A program made the position numbers and the translations under genes. Shown here in pieces: positions 1 through 11,060 of a DNA stretch of 64,000 nt. The notes beneath the pieces were generated by a model that did not search any database, had not been told where the DNA came from, and saw only the letters and a list, made by a program, of their open reading frames with translations. The stretch is from contig OZ010580.1 of the NCBI GenBank assembly GCA_963932145.1, positions 191,001 to 255,000 on the forward strand. The letters run 5' to 3'. The DNA comes from Acanthosepion lycidas. Taxonomy: Eukaryota; Mollusca; Cephalopoda; Sepiida; Sepiidae. The first letter of the stretch is position 1. The number at the start of each line of letters is the position of its first letter.

Positions 1-442
1 CTGTACGTGTCTTTTTGGCACTTAAACTCATTTCCGTACATAATATGACAAAACATTTGGGGCATTTGTATACGGTGGAAAATTTATCATGTGGCATAAA
101 TTTTCTATCGCTAATGTACAGGAATATTTAAATTTAGCCATGATAAAAACTAAAATTAAGATTAAATTTCGCTGTTTGCCATTTATCTTCAGTAGTAGGT
201 TAATTATGTCCGATGATTGAAGAATGCAAGTGGAATATAATTTATGGAAACCTGCAGAGTGGTTCATATTTGTTTACCCACAAAACTATCTGAATGCCTC
301 AAGTAAAAGACACTTGTTTCGGGGGTGAACTGGGAGAAGGGAAATTTATTTTCTGCTTGTTGGATACGACAATTATTTTAAGAATATATGGAAAAAATTG
401 AAAGCAACAACAATGGCTTTTAAATATTGTCAATAACGAGGT
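1..442. other. AT-rich sequence, no gene seen
   Basis: No supported coding frame, RNA gene or recognisable element. The only open frame is a short leucine/isoleucine-rich minus-strand one at 28-267, which is expected by chance at this base composition. Confidence 0.6.
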
Positions 443-613
443 TTACATAGAGTAAATGTAAATAAAGCATTTTATATAATAAACAATATCTGTTGTTAGC
501 AATATTTTAAAGTTATGCTTTGTTGTTACATAGAGTAAATGTAAATAAAGCATTTTATATAATAAACAATATCTGTTGTTAGCAATATTTTAAAGTTATG
601 CTTTGTTGTTACA
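443..613. repeat. 83-bp exact tandem duplication
   Basis: The segment starting ttacatagagtaaatgtaaa at 443-525 is repeated without visible change at 526-608, and the first bases of a third copy follow (609-613). The absence of differences between copies suggests a recent duplication or slippage event. No coding content is seen. Confidence 0.95.
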
Positions 614-643
614 TTTTCTGTATGTATATATGGAAACTATAAA

Positions 644-658
644 TACACACACACACAT

Positions 659-733
<75 letters not shown>
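644..733. repeat. (AC)n(AT)n microsatellite
   Basis: A CA tract runs directly into a long AT tract. The same compound arrangement recurs at 9.92, 16.0, 18.44 and 29.16 kb. Confidence 0.97.
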
Positions 734-737
<4 letters not shown>

Positions 738-1044
738 AAATCTTGTTTTTTATGCATACTCATATTCGAGTAGAAGCCTTGGGGTTTTAATTAAACAGTA
801 TTTTTATCCAACTACATATACCGGCCTAAATATTCGAAAAATCTTGTCTGACATGCCTAACCGCTCGCCCATGTAGGACTTATAGTTACACGAAGCTCAA
901 ATAGTGTTTTTGAACACAAACTCTATGCCGATTCTCGAAACATCCATATCTGCTCTGTTTCGTATCTTAATGTAATTTATCTTAGGAAATAGATTAAATT
1001 CGACATACTTTTATTTATAAATATTCAGGCCGGTAGATGTAAAT

Positions 1045-1900
1045 GGATTATAACGGTTCCCCATAGCACAACCAGTGAAATTTTATTTGAACCGGTAGAT
1101 TTCTTAGGACCAAAACTTTTGGTAAGTCTTAAGACTTCCTGGGCTGTGATAAAAATATGAAATTGTGCTTAGTGAGTCAGGGGAGGTCAGAAAGAGGATG
1201 GCCTCAGTCATTTGATGTTTTTAGGGGGAAAGGTTGTGGTGAAGAGCTTTACCTTATCTGACAAGGGGGAAATGGCTTCAGGGCCATTTATGATAGTAGC
1301 CACTGACGATTTGCGTATATTCAGAATTTGGTTGTTCTTCCAGACCACCCGGTATCCAAGAGGTTTGCTTTCGGCTTTGACTTAGACTGTTCTTGCAGTG
1401 ATTACAGGTAGTCATGAATGCAGAAAGTGTCCTACTACACCGTTCCCTGTGATAGATATTGTAATAGTGGTGACGCTGAGCTATGGCTGCAGCACATTCA
1501 GCTGTGAATCAGGACCGGCTCTTCGGTTTTTGATTGAGTGTTTTCTAGGGTATGGAGCTCTCAATTTCAGTAAACATCCATTCCGAGATGAGGACAGTAG
1601 TTTTGGACGCAGTATGTTTGAAGAAGGCTTAGAGAGGAGCCTATGCCATATAAGATCTGAAGCTATCCTAGTCGGCTTTCGCGTACTGAAAAATCATTCT
1701 AGGGAACGACAGGGTTTGCCTTTGGTTTGGTACCGATTTTGCACATTGTATGTGAAATGCCGAGGTGGGCGGGGATGTAAAACTTCAGCGAAGCATTATT
1801 TTTCAGGGCAGTATGTGAGGAAGAAGTCAAGGAGATTCGGCTGGGTTAGAACTGACATTGAACCGTGTTCCCGGTTCAGTGTCAGTTCGTGAGCAACGGA
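1045..1900 (-). pseudogene. LINE (jockey/CR1-like) ORF2 remnant
   Basis: Read on the minus strand, this stretch gives broken pieces of the linker between endonuclease and reverse transcriptase of a jockey/CR1-like LINE. About 1477-1502 encodes AECAAAIAQRHHYYNIYHR, a pattern I recall from many invertebrate LINE polyproteins (CAAAIA.RN.YF..Y.R). About 1272-1330 encodes ILNIRKSSVATIINGPEAIS, the conserved 'SILN.GKSSIPTI.NGPE' block just before the fingers of the RT. About 1060-1140 keeps 'EV.RLTKSFGPKKSTGSNKIS', matching the 'LD..KA.GPD.IP' motif. The frames are interrupted by several stops and frameshifts, so this is a dead copy. The RT catalytic core is not present. The plus-strand 164-codon open frame over the same stretch (1398-1892) is an antisense shadow. 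Family assignment is from memory of motif patterns, with no search done. Confidence 0.72.
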
Positions 1901-1959
1901 GATATTTCGGCAGTATATGCCTTCTTCAAAGGTTTTGTTCTAGCTTAGGGATAATCAGT

Positions 1960-3500
1960 GAGGATATTATCAGTTGTCTCAGCTATCGGTTGAACATTAC
2001 AGTTACGTCATGCTGATGGCGATAGAAGTAAACGATTGTGTAATTTTTTTTAATTCTGTCGTAATGCGACGAAGTTAAACAGTTGACCAAGTCATCAACG
2101 AAACAGGAAAATATGCCCTAAAAATCTTATACTACTGAATTAAATATTTATTTTATTAAAAACAAATAAATGAGGTTCAGATATACTTCTTATTCAGTGA
2201 ACAAGGAAGTTTGTATTATAAGATTTATTAATATGAAATATTGCTATTTAATAATATTTATTAATATATTTATTATATATTTGTAGGTGAACATCGGAAA
2301 GAACTGTGATGAGTTTGCAAGATTAGTTTGTTAAGAACCTGCAAGGACAGGATCCTTAACGCCTATTTATTTTTATAATTTATAATGTTATACAAGTACT
2401 GAAGACTATTTCTTCAACAAGGTTTTTTTAAGCGGACAGATTTCAAGGTAAGAATGTTTCACCAAATCTAAAGCCACTAAATGCAAAAATGCTAAAATTT
2501 CCATCAGAATATGAATGCTTGTTGTTTAAAAAATATTGTCTTTACTATTGAAAATCCTCATAAAATATTCACTTGGAAAATTTTCCTCTTCTTTACTTTA
2601 TGTTCTTCGTTGTTCGATTTTGGTAATCTTGCATAAGATTCTCTATAAAAAGACATGAAGTCGAAATTGTTATAGTTTAGATAGTATTTTCCATTACAAC
2701 TTTCTCCTTAACAGATCCTTGAATAGTAAAGTTGCAGATTTTAACAGATTTGAATAAGTATAGGAAAATTGAATGGCTTATTGTTACAAATATGTGCAAG
2801 AACGTCGAGATTGATTTTTAAAAAATCAGTAAAGATGAATTATCAGTTCATTCCGGAAACAACATAAATGACTGAACTAAATAAAAAGTACATAATCCGA
2901 AATGAATTCAATGAAGTGGCCTTGGCGAATAAATTTGTGAACCTTGAGTCAGCGATAATTATTTTGTTGTTGATAAAGAAGTTACTTTTTGAGTTCCCAC
3001 ATTCGCAGTAATTGGTGGCTTTCAGTGGTGATAAGGTAACAATATATCTCACCAATACTCCTAAAACTTTTCTCAGTATTTTTGCTTACTTTAGTATGGT
3101 TTCCACTGATTTCCACTTCTTCGAGTCTCTTTGCAAAAATCTTCAGATGAGTAATAAAAGACAAAATTACTATTTTGCTGATCGTCTGGCAAGATCCAGA
3201 TGTTTGTTCAGTTTTTAAGCATCTTCTAATTTTACTCTCTGGTTTATTGGAACATCGGCATCCACTATCTGATAGATATTTATTTCTTTGTCTACAATGA
3301 CCCGTCTTAATCTAAGGGTCCAATATAATTAGACATTTTATTCGCTGGAACAGATCTTTTGTATATGCAACGGTTTGAATGATCAGATTCCAAATGACAG
3401 AACCCTGCACAATCCCTCTGGGTCAACATTTCCACTCATTCATATCTATTTGAGTATTTCTTCTGAACCAACTTGTTGCATTTGCTAATTATATGATTGA
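1960..3500. other. AT-rich sequence, no gene seen
   Basis: Nothing recognisable. About 2225-2285 is almost pure A/T with repeated 'attaatat' words. Short overlapping frames around 2843-3218 on both strands have no family resemblance. Confidence 0.55.
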
Positions 3501-3505
3501 TGTAC

Positions 3506-3508
<3 letters not shown>

Positions 3509-3569
<61 letters not shown>
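3509..3569. repeat. (CT)n microsatellite
   Basis: About 30 uninterrupted TC dinucleotides. Confidence 0.97.
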
Positions 3570-3571
<2 letters not shown>

Positions 3572-3789
3572 GCGTAGTCGTCATTTATTAATTTTGCTTT
3601 GTCCTGTCTGTCTATATATTCGTTATTTTTATAGAATTGTCCTGGCCCACCATTAATAGGAATTTGATTTCTCACTTCCAATATCCTCTGCGTAACCATA
3701 TCCATGCCATCTCATCTGGTATTCCTTTTTTCCTTGAAATATCTGCGCAGTATTTAATTTCTCATTTTTGAAAGTCTCTATCTTGTTTT

Positions 3790-3990
3790 TATCTTGTTTT
3801 CAATTCTGTTGTAAATTAAAGCCATCATAATTAATAGTTCATTAGTTTTACTACAATTAGTGCTACAATTCTGCTTTATAAAGTTGTCAAGTCTGTTCAT
3901 AACGAAATCTATACACTTCTTAATGCTAATGATTTCTATTGTCCACTCTCTCTTTTTCAAATACAGTCTGTTAACATCATCCCGGGGAGA
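3790..3990 (-). pseudogene. R2-like retrotransposon fragment (RT thumb region)
   Basis: The minus strand encodes SPRDDVNRLYLKKREWTIEI followed by ISIKKCIDFVMNRLDNFIKQ. This matches the segment after the reverse transcriptase of the R2-like elements elsewhere in the window, where the pattern is HP..DV.RLY..R..GGRGLI (compare 51362-51440 and 38935-39000). The usual GGRGLI box is degraded to WTIEIISI. No catalytic box or zinc knuckle is seen next to it. The match is short, so the call is tentative. Confidence 0.5.
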
Positions 3991-4199
3991 CAATGTTTTA
4001 TGCATAGTAATTTCTGCGATCTTTCATTCAAATATCTCAGTTGTTTTTCTCGACTTCAATTTAAAAGCGCATCGGAATATCTCACATTCGATATGCATGT
4101 ATTATTCTTTTTGTTTTTACTATTGTATTTCCAAAATCTTGTTAAATTTTTGTTTTGCTTTTTTCCATTTATCTGTTTGTAGAATTTAATCCTGTAACA

Positions 4200-4750
4200 T
4201 CCGATTTTATTTGTGCTAGTTGCATATGTGTCATTATCTAAGGGATTTTTATAAGGTTTATTAGAAAGTATCTGCTATTTTATAATTATTTCTGCTACTA
4301 TCGAGTTGTATCAGTCAACGCTCTGAAAAAAATGACCGTACAATGATTACATGTAAATAATCAAAATAGTATTTTAAAAATCATCAAATAGCGAAAAGAA
4401 TGCAGTTTGGGAATGATATGTATGCACATTTTTTAAATAGCAGAAAACAAAGAAAACCGGAGAAAACATGTCCTAAGTAGGAGTTTGTGTTCGAAACATT
4501 AGCAATGGTGAATGTTTCACCTTTTTCGTTAATCAACACGAGCTTCATTACGATAAAATATGCAAGTATTACTTTCCACAATCTTTTTTTTAATATTTCA
4601 ACCTGAATTTCTGGAACAGAATGTTACTATCATACATTCATTTATTCGTAGTAGATTCTTGTCCATTTATCCCAACATACAAGAATTCGTATACTTAGTC
4701 ATCAAAGCCATCACCATTATCATAAAGGAAGCAATTAGAAAAAAATTAAA
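4200..4750. other. AT-rich sequence, no gene seen
   Basis: Two overlapping opposite-strand frames (4384-4581 minus, 4560-4757 plus) are short and resemble nothing known. Confidence 0.55.
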
Positions 4751-4754
4751 TTCT

Positions 4755-4880
4755 TGAATACGAGATAAAACCAATGATGACTATCCCAAAATTTCGGTTG
4801 TTTTACTCGCCAGCCTTCCTCAGGTGTCTGCCACACTTAGTAACCTTGCTAGAATCGAGAAATGTAAATCGGTTGCAAAG
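4755..4880 (-). repeat. Possible Penelope-like element terminal fragment
   Basis: The minus strand reads ...cacctgaggaaggctggcga then gtaaaacaaccgaaattttg. The words 'cctgagga', 'gtaaaac' and 'ccgaaa' in this order resemble the terminal repeats of Penelope-like elements, which often carry hammerhead-like cores (CTGANGA ... GAAA). No RT sequence adjoins it. This rests on motif resemblance only. Confidence 0.3.
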
Positions 4881-7180
4881 TGATTAAACCGAGGTTGTTG
4901 GTCGAAATGAATCATTTTATAAGAGAAATATTCTAGTCACATCAATACCAGCTAAATTCTTGTTACAGCTGCTAATGTTCCTTTTCCCAATAAACTAGCA
5001 ATAAAATAGATAATAAGAGTGATCCAGTACAAGTTTCCTTCGCTATAATACCACACACAGAACTACCGTCAAATGAAATTGCATACAAATAACGTACACT
5101 GCACGTTTAAATACAATCATACATTCTCAAAACCAAAGAATCATATACTCGCACAAATACACATTATACACTTATTTTCAGATAGAAAATCTCTACATTT
5201 GCAGGTACGCACATGCTACCGAGAATACATTTGACCAGACGTAAAATATTGATACTAATTTTAATCAACTTAAATATGAACACACCTTCAGGTTAAGCCG
5301 ACAAAAGTTGCATAGTTATTATTTCAAGGACGAATAGGTAAATATACAACTAGGAATTAGATAATGGCAGGTGACAGAATTTTCGTATAACTTGCGCATG
5401 CGCAGATTGGAAAATCCGACTGCCATTAGCAGACATTGATTTAGATATTCTATCCTATCTTTCCGAAAGCTCTTCTTTCTTTGCCTCATGTTATTCTTAC
5501 GTACATACGCATGATCGCACACTATAAAATTTACAGTTTCTTGCCTTCGAGTATTCTTTTTTATTTTATATCGCATTTCTTTCTAATTTATTAGTTTTGA
5601 TTTTCATTTCTTTATCAATTGTTGGCTGTTGGCTTTTTAACAGGGTCATTCTCCCACTGAAAATAAAATATAAAATTGCTTTTTTACCAGTCTAGCTTTA
5701 ACGAATATTTTTCATTTCTTATAGAACATTTCTTTCCTTGATACTTTCTACCTCTCTCTAGCTCCATTTTCCAAGTTTCTTTCTTTTGCCTTTCATTATT
5801 TTCTTGCTTTTACTTTTTTTATTTTAAGTTGAACTTAGTACATTACAATGTCAAATAGAAATGTAGTAAATGAAAGTAGGAAGATTTTTTGTACCATTCT
5901 TCCAAATAGAAAGAGCATAGCTTTTAATTATACTCGAACACTAACTAATAGCGCCGATGGCAATTTCTCAGTTATTCAATCTACATTTTGCTTCCTTCAC
6001 AACTGCACTCGCGAACACACACAATAATTTTACAATCACTTGATATGGTTGACTTTTAATATCGTGAATCATTTCTTTTAATTTTTTGAATAACTAGACA
6101 AGACAATCTTTAAAAATCTATTTTACTCTCACATACATTTTACTATCACTCATTTTCAAACAAATCGAAATAAATGCTTTTAGGTTGTAAAAATTGCGTT
6201 TTAATTTTTATATCACAATCTAGCTGTAGACATATCTGTGTTTTGTATCTACCAACTTGGCTACATCTGATGGCATCAGTAGACATAATGGGATTCAGTC
6301 TATATTTTCATGTTTCAAATTATGCACGGTTGTTCACAGAATATTTCACATAGATTCAACTCGTTTATTTGATTGAAGATCATATTTTAAAATTATATAT
6401 TTTTCCTAAAGAATTTTCAGTAATATTCATTTTATCTCTTCCGCTGTTTTTGTAGGAAGGGGTGAGTGCAGACCGGTCCTGAAAGTCGATGTCTTTGACT
6501 AAACCGGTCAGATTATGACAGGAACAATTAAATATATTTGGCTTTTCATCAAAGGAAAATATTTTCTAGAGTCACCTTATTTATAGTTGCATAGGTTGTG
6601 TCCTTTACTCCACAAGATGGATGATGAGTTCCTCCATCGCTTGACTTCTATCAGTGCTTCACTTAAATTATAAAACAGTTATGCATGCTCTTATAGAAAC
6701 ACAACTGAAGTTGATAAAAACAACTTTGACTCATGAATGAACATAATGAAAAAGAACACAATAAAATGATTCTTATGAAAATAAATCTATGATTATTTAT
6801 TAATTAAATATATCTTATTCCTTAATGATATAGCAAATAATTGATGTACACATTAAAACACACGATGAGACATATAAATAGATTATTGTTTTTCTTCGGC
6901 GTTAAAATAATACAAGAAGAATCTGATAAAATTTTTTAACTTTTCTTGCGAGTTTCTACTTCTATCAATCTACGGTATTAAAAGAACGCGCTAGACTTTT
7001 AACTTATTCGTGTCTATTCAAACACATTTTTAACCTATGTCATCTGACAATGCGACGGAGCTAGAGTATAATATTCTAGCAAGTCCTTACTTTGCAGTTG
7101 CCAACACAAAGAAATTCACTGTAACGGTTTTGGAACCAACTGGTTAACTACAGTATAACTGAAAATTAATAATAACTGAA
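4880..7180. other. AT-rich sequence, no gene seen
   Basis: About 2.3 kb with no recognisable element. The 85-codon minus-strand frame at 5319-5576 is lysine/arginine-rich but unlike any family I know. A run of pyrimidines lies around 5740-5830. Confidence 0.55.
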
Positions 7181-7187
7181 GACAGAC

Positions 7188-7259
<72 letters not shown>
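7181..7259. repeat. (GATA)n microsatellite
   Basis: Two GACA units lead into about 18 GATA/TAGA repeats. Confidence 0.97.
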
Positions 7260-8375
7260 TTAATGATTTGATCATTAGTCGGACATAACAGGATAAGTTA
7301 TTTTTTACCATTTAGCGATATTTTACCGTGTTATTAAGAGACAACCAACTGTACTTATTTTAAATAATGTCCCAACCTCCCTTAAAGTAAACATGCTTGG
7401 ATAAATCAAATAGAGTGTTTCAGCTGAAAACAAAATGTCATTGTAGAAATAGAAAAATGAAACCACTGATGCTATGGAATAAATGTGTCCGAAATATTAA
7501 CCCAAACATACAGTAAAAATAGTGGTCAGGACTTTTACGTGCTTATTTTTCTAACAAGCGTGGCTTCCAATTTCAAAACAGAATAAATAATATTAATATC
7601 TAAATTTATTTCTATTTTTCATTTGTCTATTTTTTAAATCTTAAAAAGAATACGAAATCGCACAACCAAAAAATAAAAACAAAATCATCCAGAATTCTTT
7701 TGAGTTTTTATTTCACGCCAGCAGATAGTTTTTCAAATAAAGCAACCAGCTGATGTGAAGAATCTGTTACATATTTATTGTTCATATTTAAATATTTGTT
7801 TAGTATAAACTATAAACTGTTTGCGTTTAATAAAAGTAAATGTTGAAATGCCAAATGAAAACTTTTTATTTAAAAAAAGAGAAATAATTACTTGCTTTGT
7901 AACTATTATCTTTTATTATTCATCCTACTGCAACATGGACTAGATTTCACCAGACTTATAAAAAGAAAAATGCAATCAAGAATTAGGCAACTATTTCCTT
8001 TGAGAGGAGCCACAATGTCGAATTTCCAAAGAGTCACAGCTATTTACATGGCTAAGTCAAAATTATCCGCACTTTTGCCATAACATATCTTTAGGTTTGT
8101 CACATTGCCTTCTGCACATGCATGCTTATAGTTTGTACTATTTTGGTCAAATTATCGATGTTTTAACTTGATCGCGTCAATTTTCTTGCTGCTGTTACAG
8201 TGTAAATATGGGCGCTTCGCTAGCAGTGTTCACCAAAGAGGAACAAAGAACAGTGAGTACTACATCGAATACATTATCGGTTGAAGAATACAGAAAGAAG
8301 AAAATGGTCATAGCACTGGGGAAATTATTATTAGTATCATCATGATGATATTCCTGCTTATTTTTCACGACACGT
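7260..8375. other. AT-rich sequence, no gene seen
   Basis: No element recognised. The short plus-strand frame at 7892-8083 has no features. Confidence 0.5.
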
Positions 8376-8379
8376 GCAT

Positions 8380-8665
8380 GATTTTTTATTTTTTGCAAAA
8401 TATCGCATCACTAAGTTTGTCAGCTCCCCTGCTATAGTCCAGATTTTGTTCCCTTCGATTTCTGATTTTAATTACCGTTCAAAATGTGAAAATTACAGGC
8501 AGTAGACAGGATTAAGAAGAATACAATGAGACAGGGGATGTTGATACCGAAAGAGAACTTCGCAGACTGTTTTTACAGGTGGAAGGGCCCCTGGAACATA
8601 TCCTAGAAGTTCTAAGAGGATTGTTTAGGAGGGACGAAGGCGCTATTACCCTATGATGGTTAAAT
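8380..8665 (+). pseudogene. mariner transposase, degenerate C-terminal end
   Basis: At 8421-8446 the plus strand gives QLPCYSPDFVPFDF, the degraded form of the mariner transposase 'PPYSPDLAP.D.FLFP' block that carries the third catalytic aspartate of the DD34D triad. After stops it continues at about 8502-8590 with DRIKKNTMRQGMLIPKENFA and DCFYRWKGPW, which is the terminal 'F..CF..W..RW..C' helix of the family. The order and spacing fit the last ~90 residues of a ~345-residue transposase. Stops and a frameshift near 8590-8620 show the copy is dead. The N-terminal part and both terminal repeats are not found. Confidence 0.68.
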
Positions 8666-8754
8666 ATTTCTCTTTGATAAAAACATCCAATACCTTAACT
8701 ATTCCTGTAATAATTTGACTCTTTATGGTCACAGGTGTCAACTAGATTATAGAT

Positions 8755-8778
8755 AATCTATCTATCTATCTATCTATC

Positions 8779-8834
<56 letters not shown>
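8755..8834. repeat. Inverted (TATC)n/(GATA)n tract
   Basis: Five TATC units switch at 8779 into about 13 GATA units, so the tract is self-complementary around its switch point. A small palindrome, agattatagataatct, precedes it. Confidence 0.93.
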
Positions 8835-8839
8835 CAGCA

Positions 8840-9900
8840 TGGGAATAGAACACTGCATGGTGACTTTCAGTTTCACGCCTTAATCAATCATCAGACTGTG
8901 TATGACTCCTCTTTTTTAGACTCTATATATTAGCCACTAAGAGCTTATGGGAAGCGGTGGAAGGCGGAAACCGTTTCCACCCATTTTTTGTTGAAAATTA
9001 ATGCTTTAGATTAGTCGTAGGTCTGAATTTGAGTTAGTTTATTTTGTTTATTTATTTCTATTTTATTTTATTCCTATTTATTTATTTATTTATACGTTAT
9101 TTTATCTGTTTCTGTTTTATGCTTGGTATATTTTCTTTGTTAATTTTAGGTTATGTGTTATTCGTTCTCAGTCTTTGAAGACATGATGAGGTTTTAGGTA
9201 GTATAGTAGAAATTTGTTTTTGTAAATTGGCCCTGATCTTTTGTTTAAGATTTTATATTGTTCGCTAAAGGTAACTATTGCTATTTTCTCATCTGGACAA
9301 AGATTATATTGCGTTTAGCTGTTGCTGCAACCTGAAAAATTCTAATTTCCTTTGTTTTGTTTAGTGTGTTTAGCTTTTTGATGTGCCATATATGCTTTGA
9401 TAGAGTTGTACACTTTGCATATTTTTGTTGTTACATGATGTTTTGTGTGTGTAATTTCTCTGAGATCTTTAGTTATTTCTATATTTTCTGTTTTTCCTCT
9501 AGATCAGAGTAGCTTAAGGTTTGTAGGCAGATACTTGTTAGCAGACATTCAGACTTTTCTAAAACAGTTATAAGACGGGGTTTTAGGTGTTTGCTGTGTA
9601 CAGGTGAATTTTCTTATGTATTTCTAAATGATTTGTAGGATATTTACAGTGAAATTATAGATTAGTTTTTAAGTGTTTCTGTTGATTATTTTGTGCAGTT
9701 TGCTTGATATTACGAAGCACTTGCCGATTAATTTGATGAACATTTCCCCTACATTAATTTTTACAATTTTATTATAGAATGAGATGAATCATATAATGGT
9801 TCTTTTTCTGTTATATTTATTGTTTTGCTTCGCTGTTAATCTCAGTATAACGAATTTATTACTCTTCCTTCATAAATATGCCAAATTTTAAACAATACAC
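8840..9900. other. AT-rich sequence, no gene seen
   Basis: Contains a short TTTA/TTTAT-rich run (9040-9110) and the imperfect palindrome ggtggaaggcggaaaccg at about 8957. No gene or transposon was recognised. Confidence 0.5.
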
Positions 9901-9920
9901 ACAAACATACATATACGCAG

Positions 9921-9976
<56 letters not shown>
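9921..9976. repeat. (AC)n(AT)n microsatellite
   Basis: Compound CA then TA tract directly preceding the sequence that flanks the Penelope-like remnant at 10.2-11.06 kb. Confidence 0.96.
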
Positions 9977-9978
<2 letters not shown>

Positions 9979-10189
9979 TAGTCACCTGAAGATCGCAAGA
10001 ACATGAAACTTAAGCAACTCGTGCTATTCTTCGTTGAGTGTTGACGTTGTGAAGTGTTCTTTGTTCTGTCTAGATAGTCTAGACCATGAGAACTTTAATT
10101 TACTGTGAGTAGGTATTTGCCTTTTTCCTTTCGAAAATGTTTTTCTTGACTAAGTTTTTTCGTAAAATGTCTGTTTTTTCACATTTGAA

Positions 10190-11060
10190 TTTAGAAATTT
10201 ACAGAACCAATATGATGCGTAGACAAACATTTCGGTCTCAACATAGACTGGGCACCAAAAACAACACATTGATTGGCGGAAAAATAACAGCTTCTTACGT
10301 CAACTGAAATTTGCTTAGCAAATCTCACATTTACCTCACCTATCCACGGTAAGCGCAAATAGATGGGACAATTCTGGAGACCAGTCGGCCTAGGCTTATG
10401 AAATTGTCGCATTTTTTCCCTAATGCTGGACTCCAAAGGGTAACCATTCTCGCTCAGAAATCTAGTTTCAGAATCTGATTTAGTTTACATGCATATGATC
10501 AAGCTTCAATAAACCAAGGTTTTAACAAAAATGATTTTCAGCTGTTTAGAACAGAAGGGAACCCACTGGGTATATCAAACCATAAATGTTGGTTTCCGGT
10601 ACACTGATGTAAAAAATCTTGTACTCGACATCTTGGACATCAAGAAAAGGAAGAACACCCATGTAAAATGCAACGCCGGGTGAAATGTTTTAAATGCTAC
10701 ATAGAAAACGACAATTTCAATCTCATTTTCAAACACACAAAAGGTATAATACTCATATCTAACATAATACCGATCTTGCTCAAAATAGGGCAGATATATA
10801 CTAGCCATTGTTGGTCCTAGAGAACCCATTGTTATCCCGTCTATTTGCCTATATGAAATCTGAATTCCACGGAAATGATGGCGAACTTCATCAACACCAT
10901 AAAGGCAGCTTCAGGAACACGTAATGGCGACTATTTGATCCGGTACAACGCATCAGCGCAAAAATCAATAGTTTGTTGCAACGGTACACAGATGAAAAAA
11001 TGCATATATCAAATGAGCACATAATCTTACCCCAGTGATGAAAGGACAGTTCAACATATT
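10190..11060 (-). pseudogene. Penelope-like element (PLE) reverse transcriptase remnant
   Basis: On the minus strand the order is: LQQTIDFCADALYRIK (about 10930-10980), FMVLMKFAIISVEFRFH, then YRQIDGITMGSLGPTMASIY (about 10795-10850), the PLE 'QQVDGVAMGSPLGP.LANIF' palm motif with one residue lost. Next is FFTSVYRKPTFMV at 10575-10620, equivalent to the PLE 'F.TSVYRKPTFTG' motif. Last is NGYPLESSIREKMRQF followed by CPIYLRLPWIGEVNVRFAKQ and SVDVRSCYFSANQCVVF (10250-10445), the conserved region that precedes the GIY-YIG endonuclease. The catalytic DD box is not intact and several stops interrupt the frame. No GIY-YIG domain is visible, so the copy is truncated as well as mutated. Confidence 0.85.

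Noticed and set aside
1398..1892. 164-codon plus-strand open frame
   Set aside because: The minus strand of the same stretch carries recognisable LINE motifs (CAAAIA..., KSSVATIINGPEA), so the plus-strand frame is an antisense shadow.
9985..10020. Plus-strand cctgaagatcgcaagaacatgaaac as a hammerhead core
   Set aside because: No stem II can form between the two core parts, and the orientation is opposite to the neighbouring minus-strand PLE.
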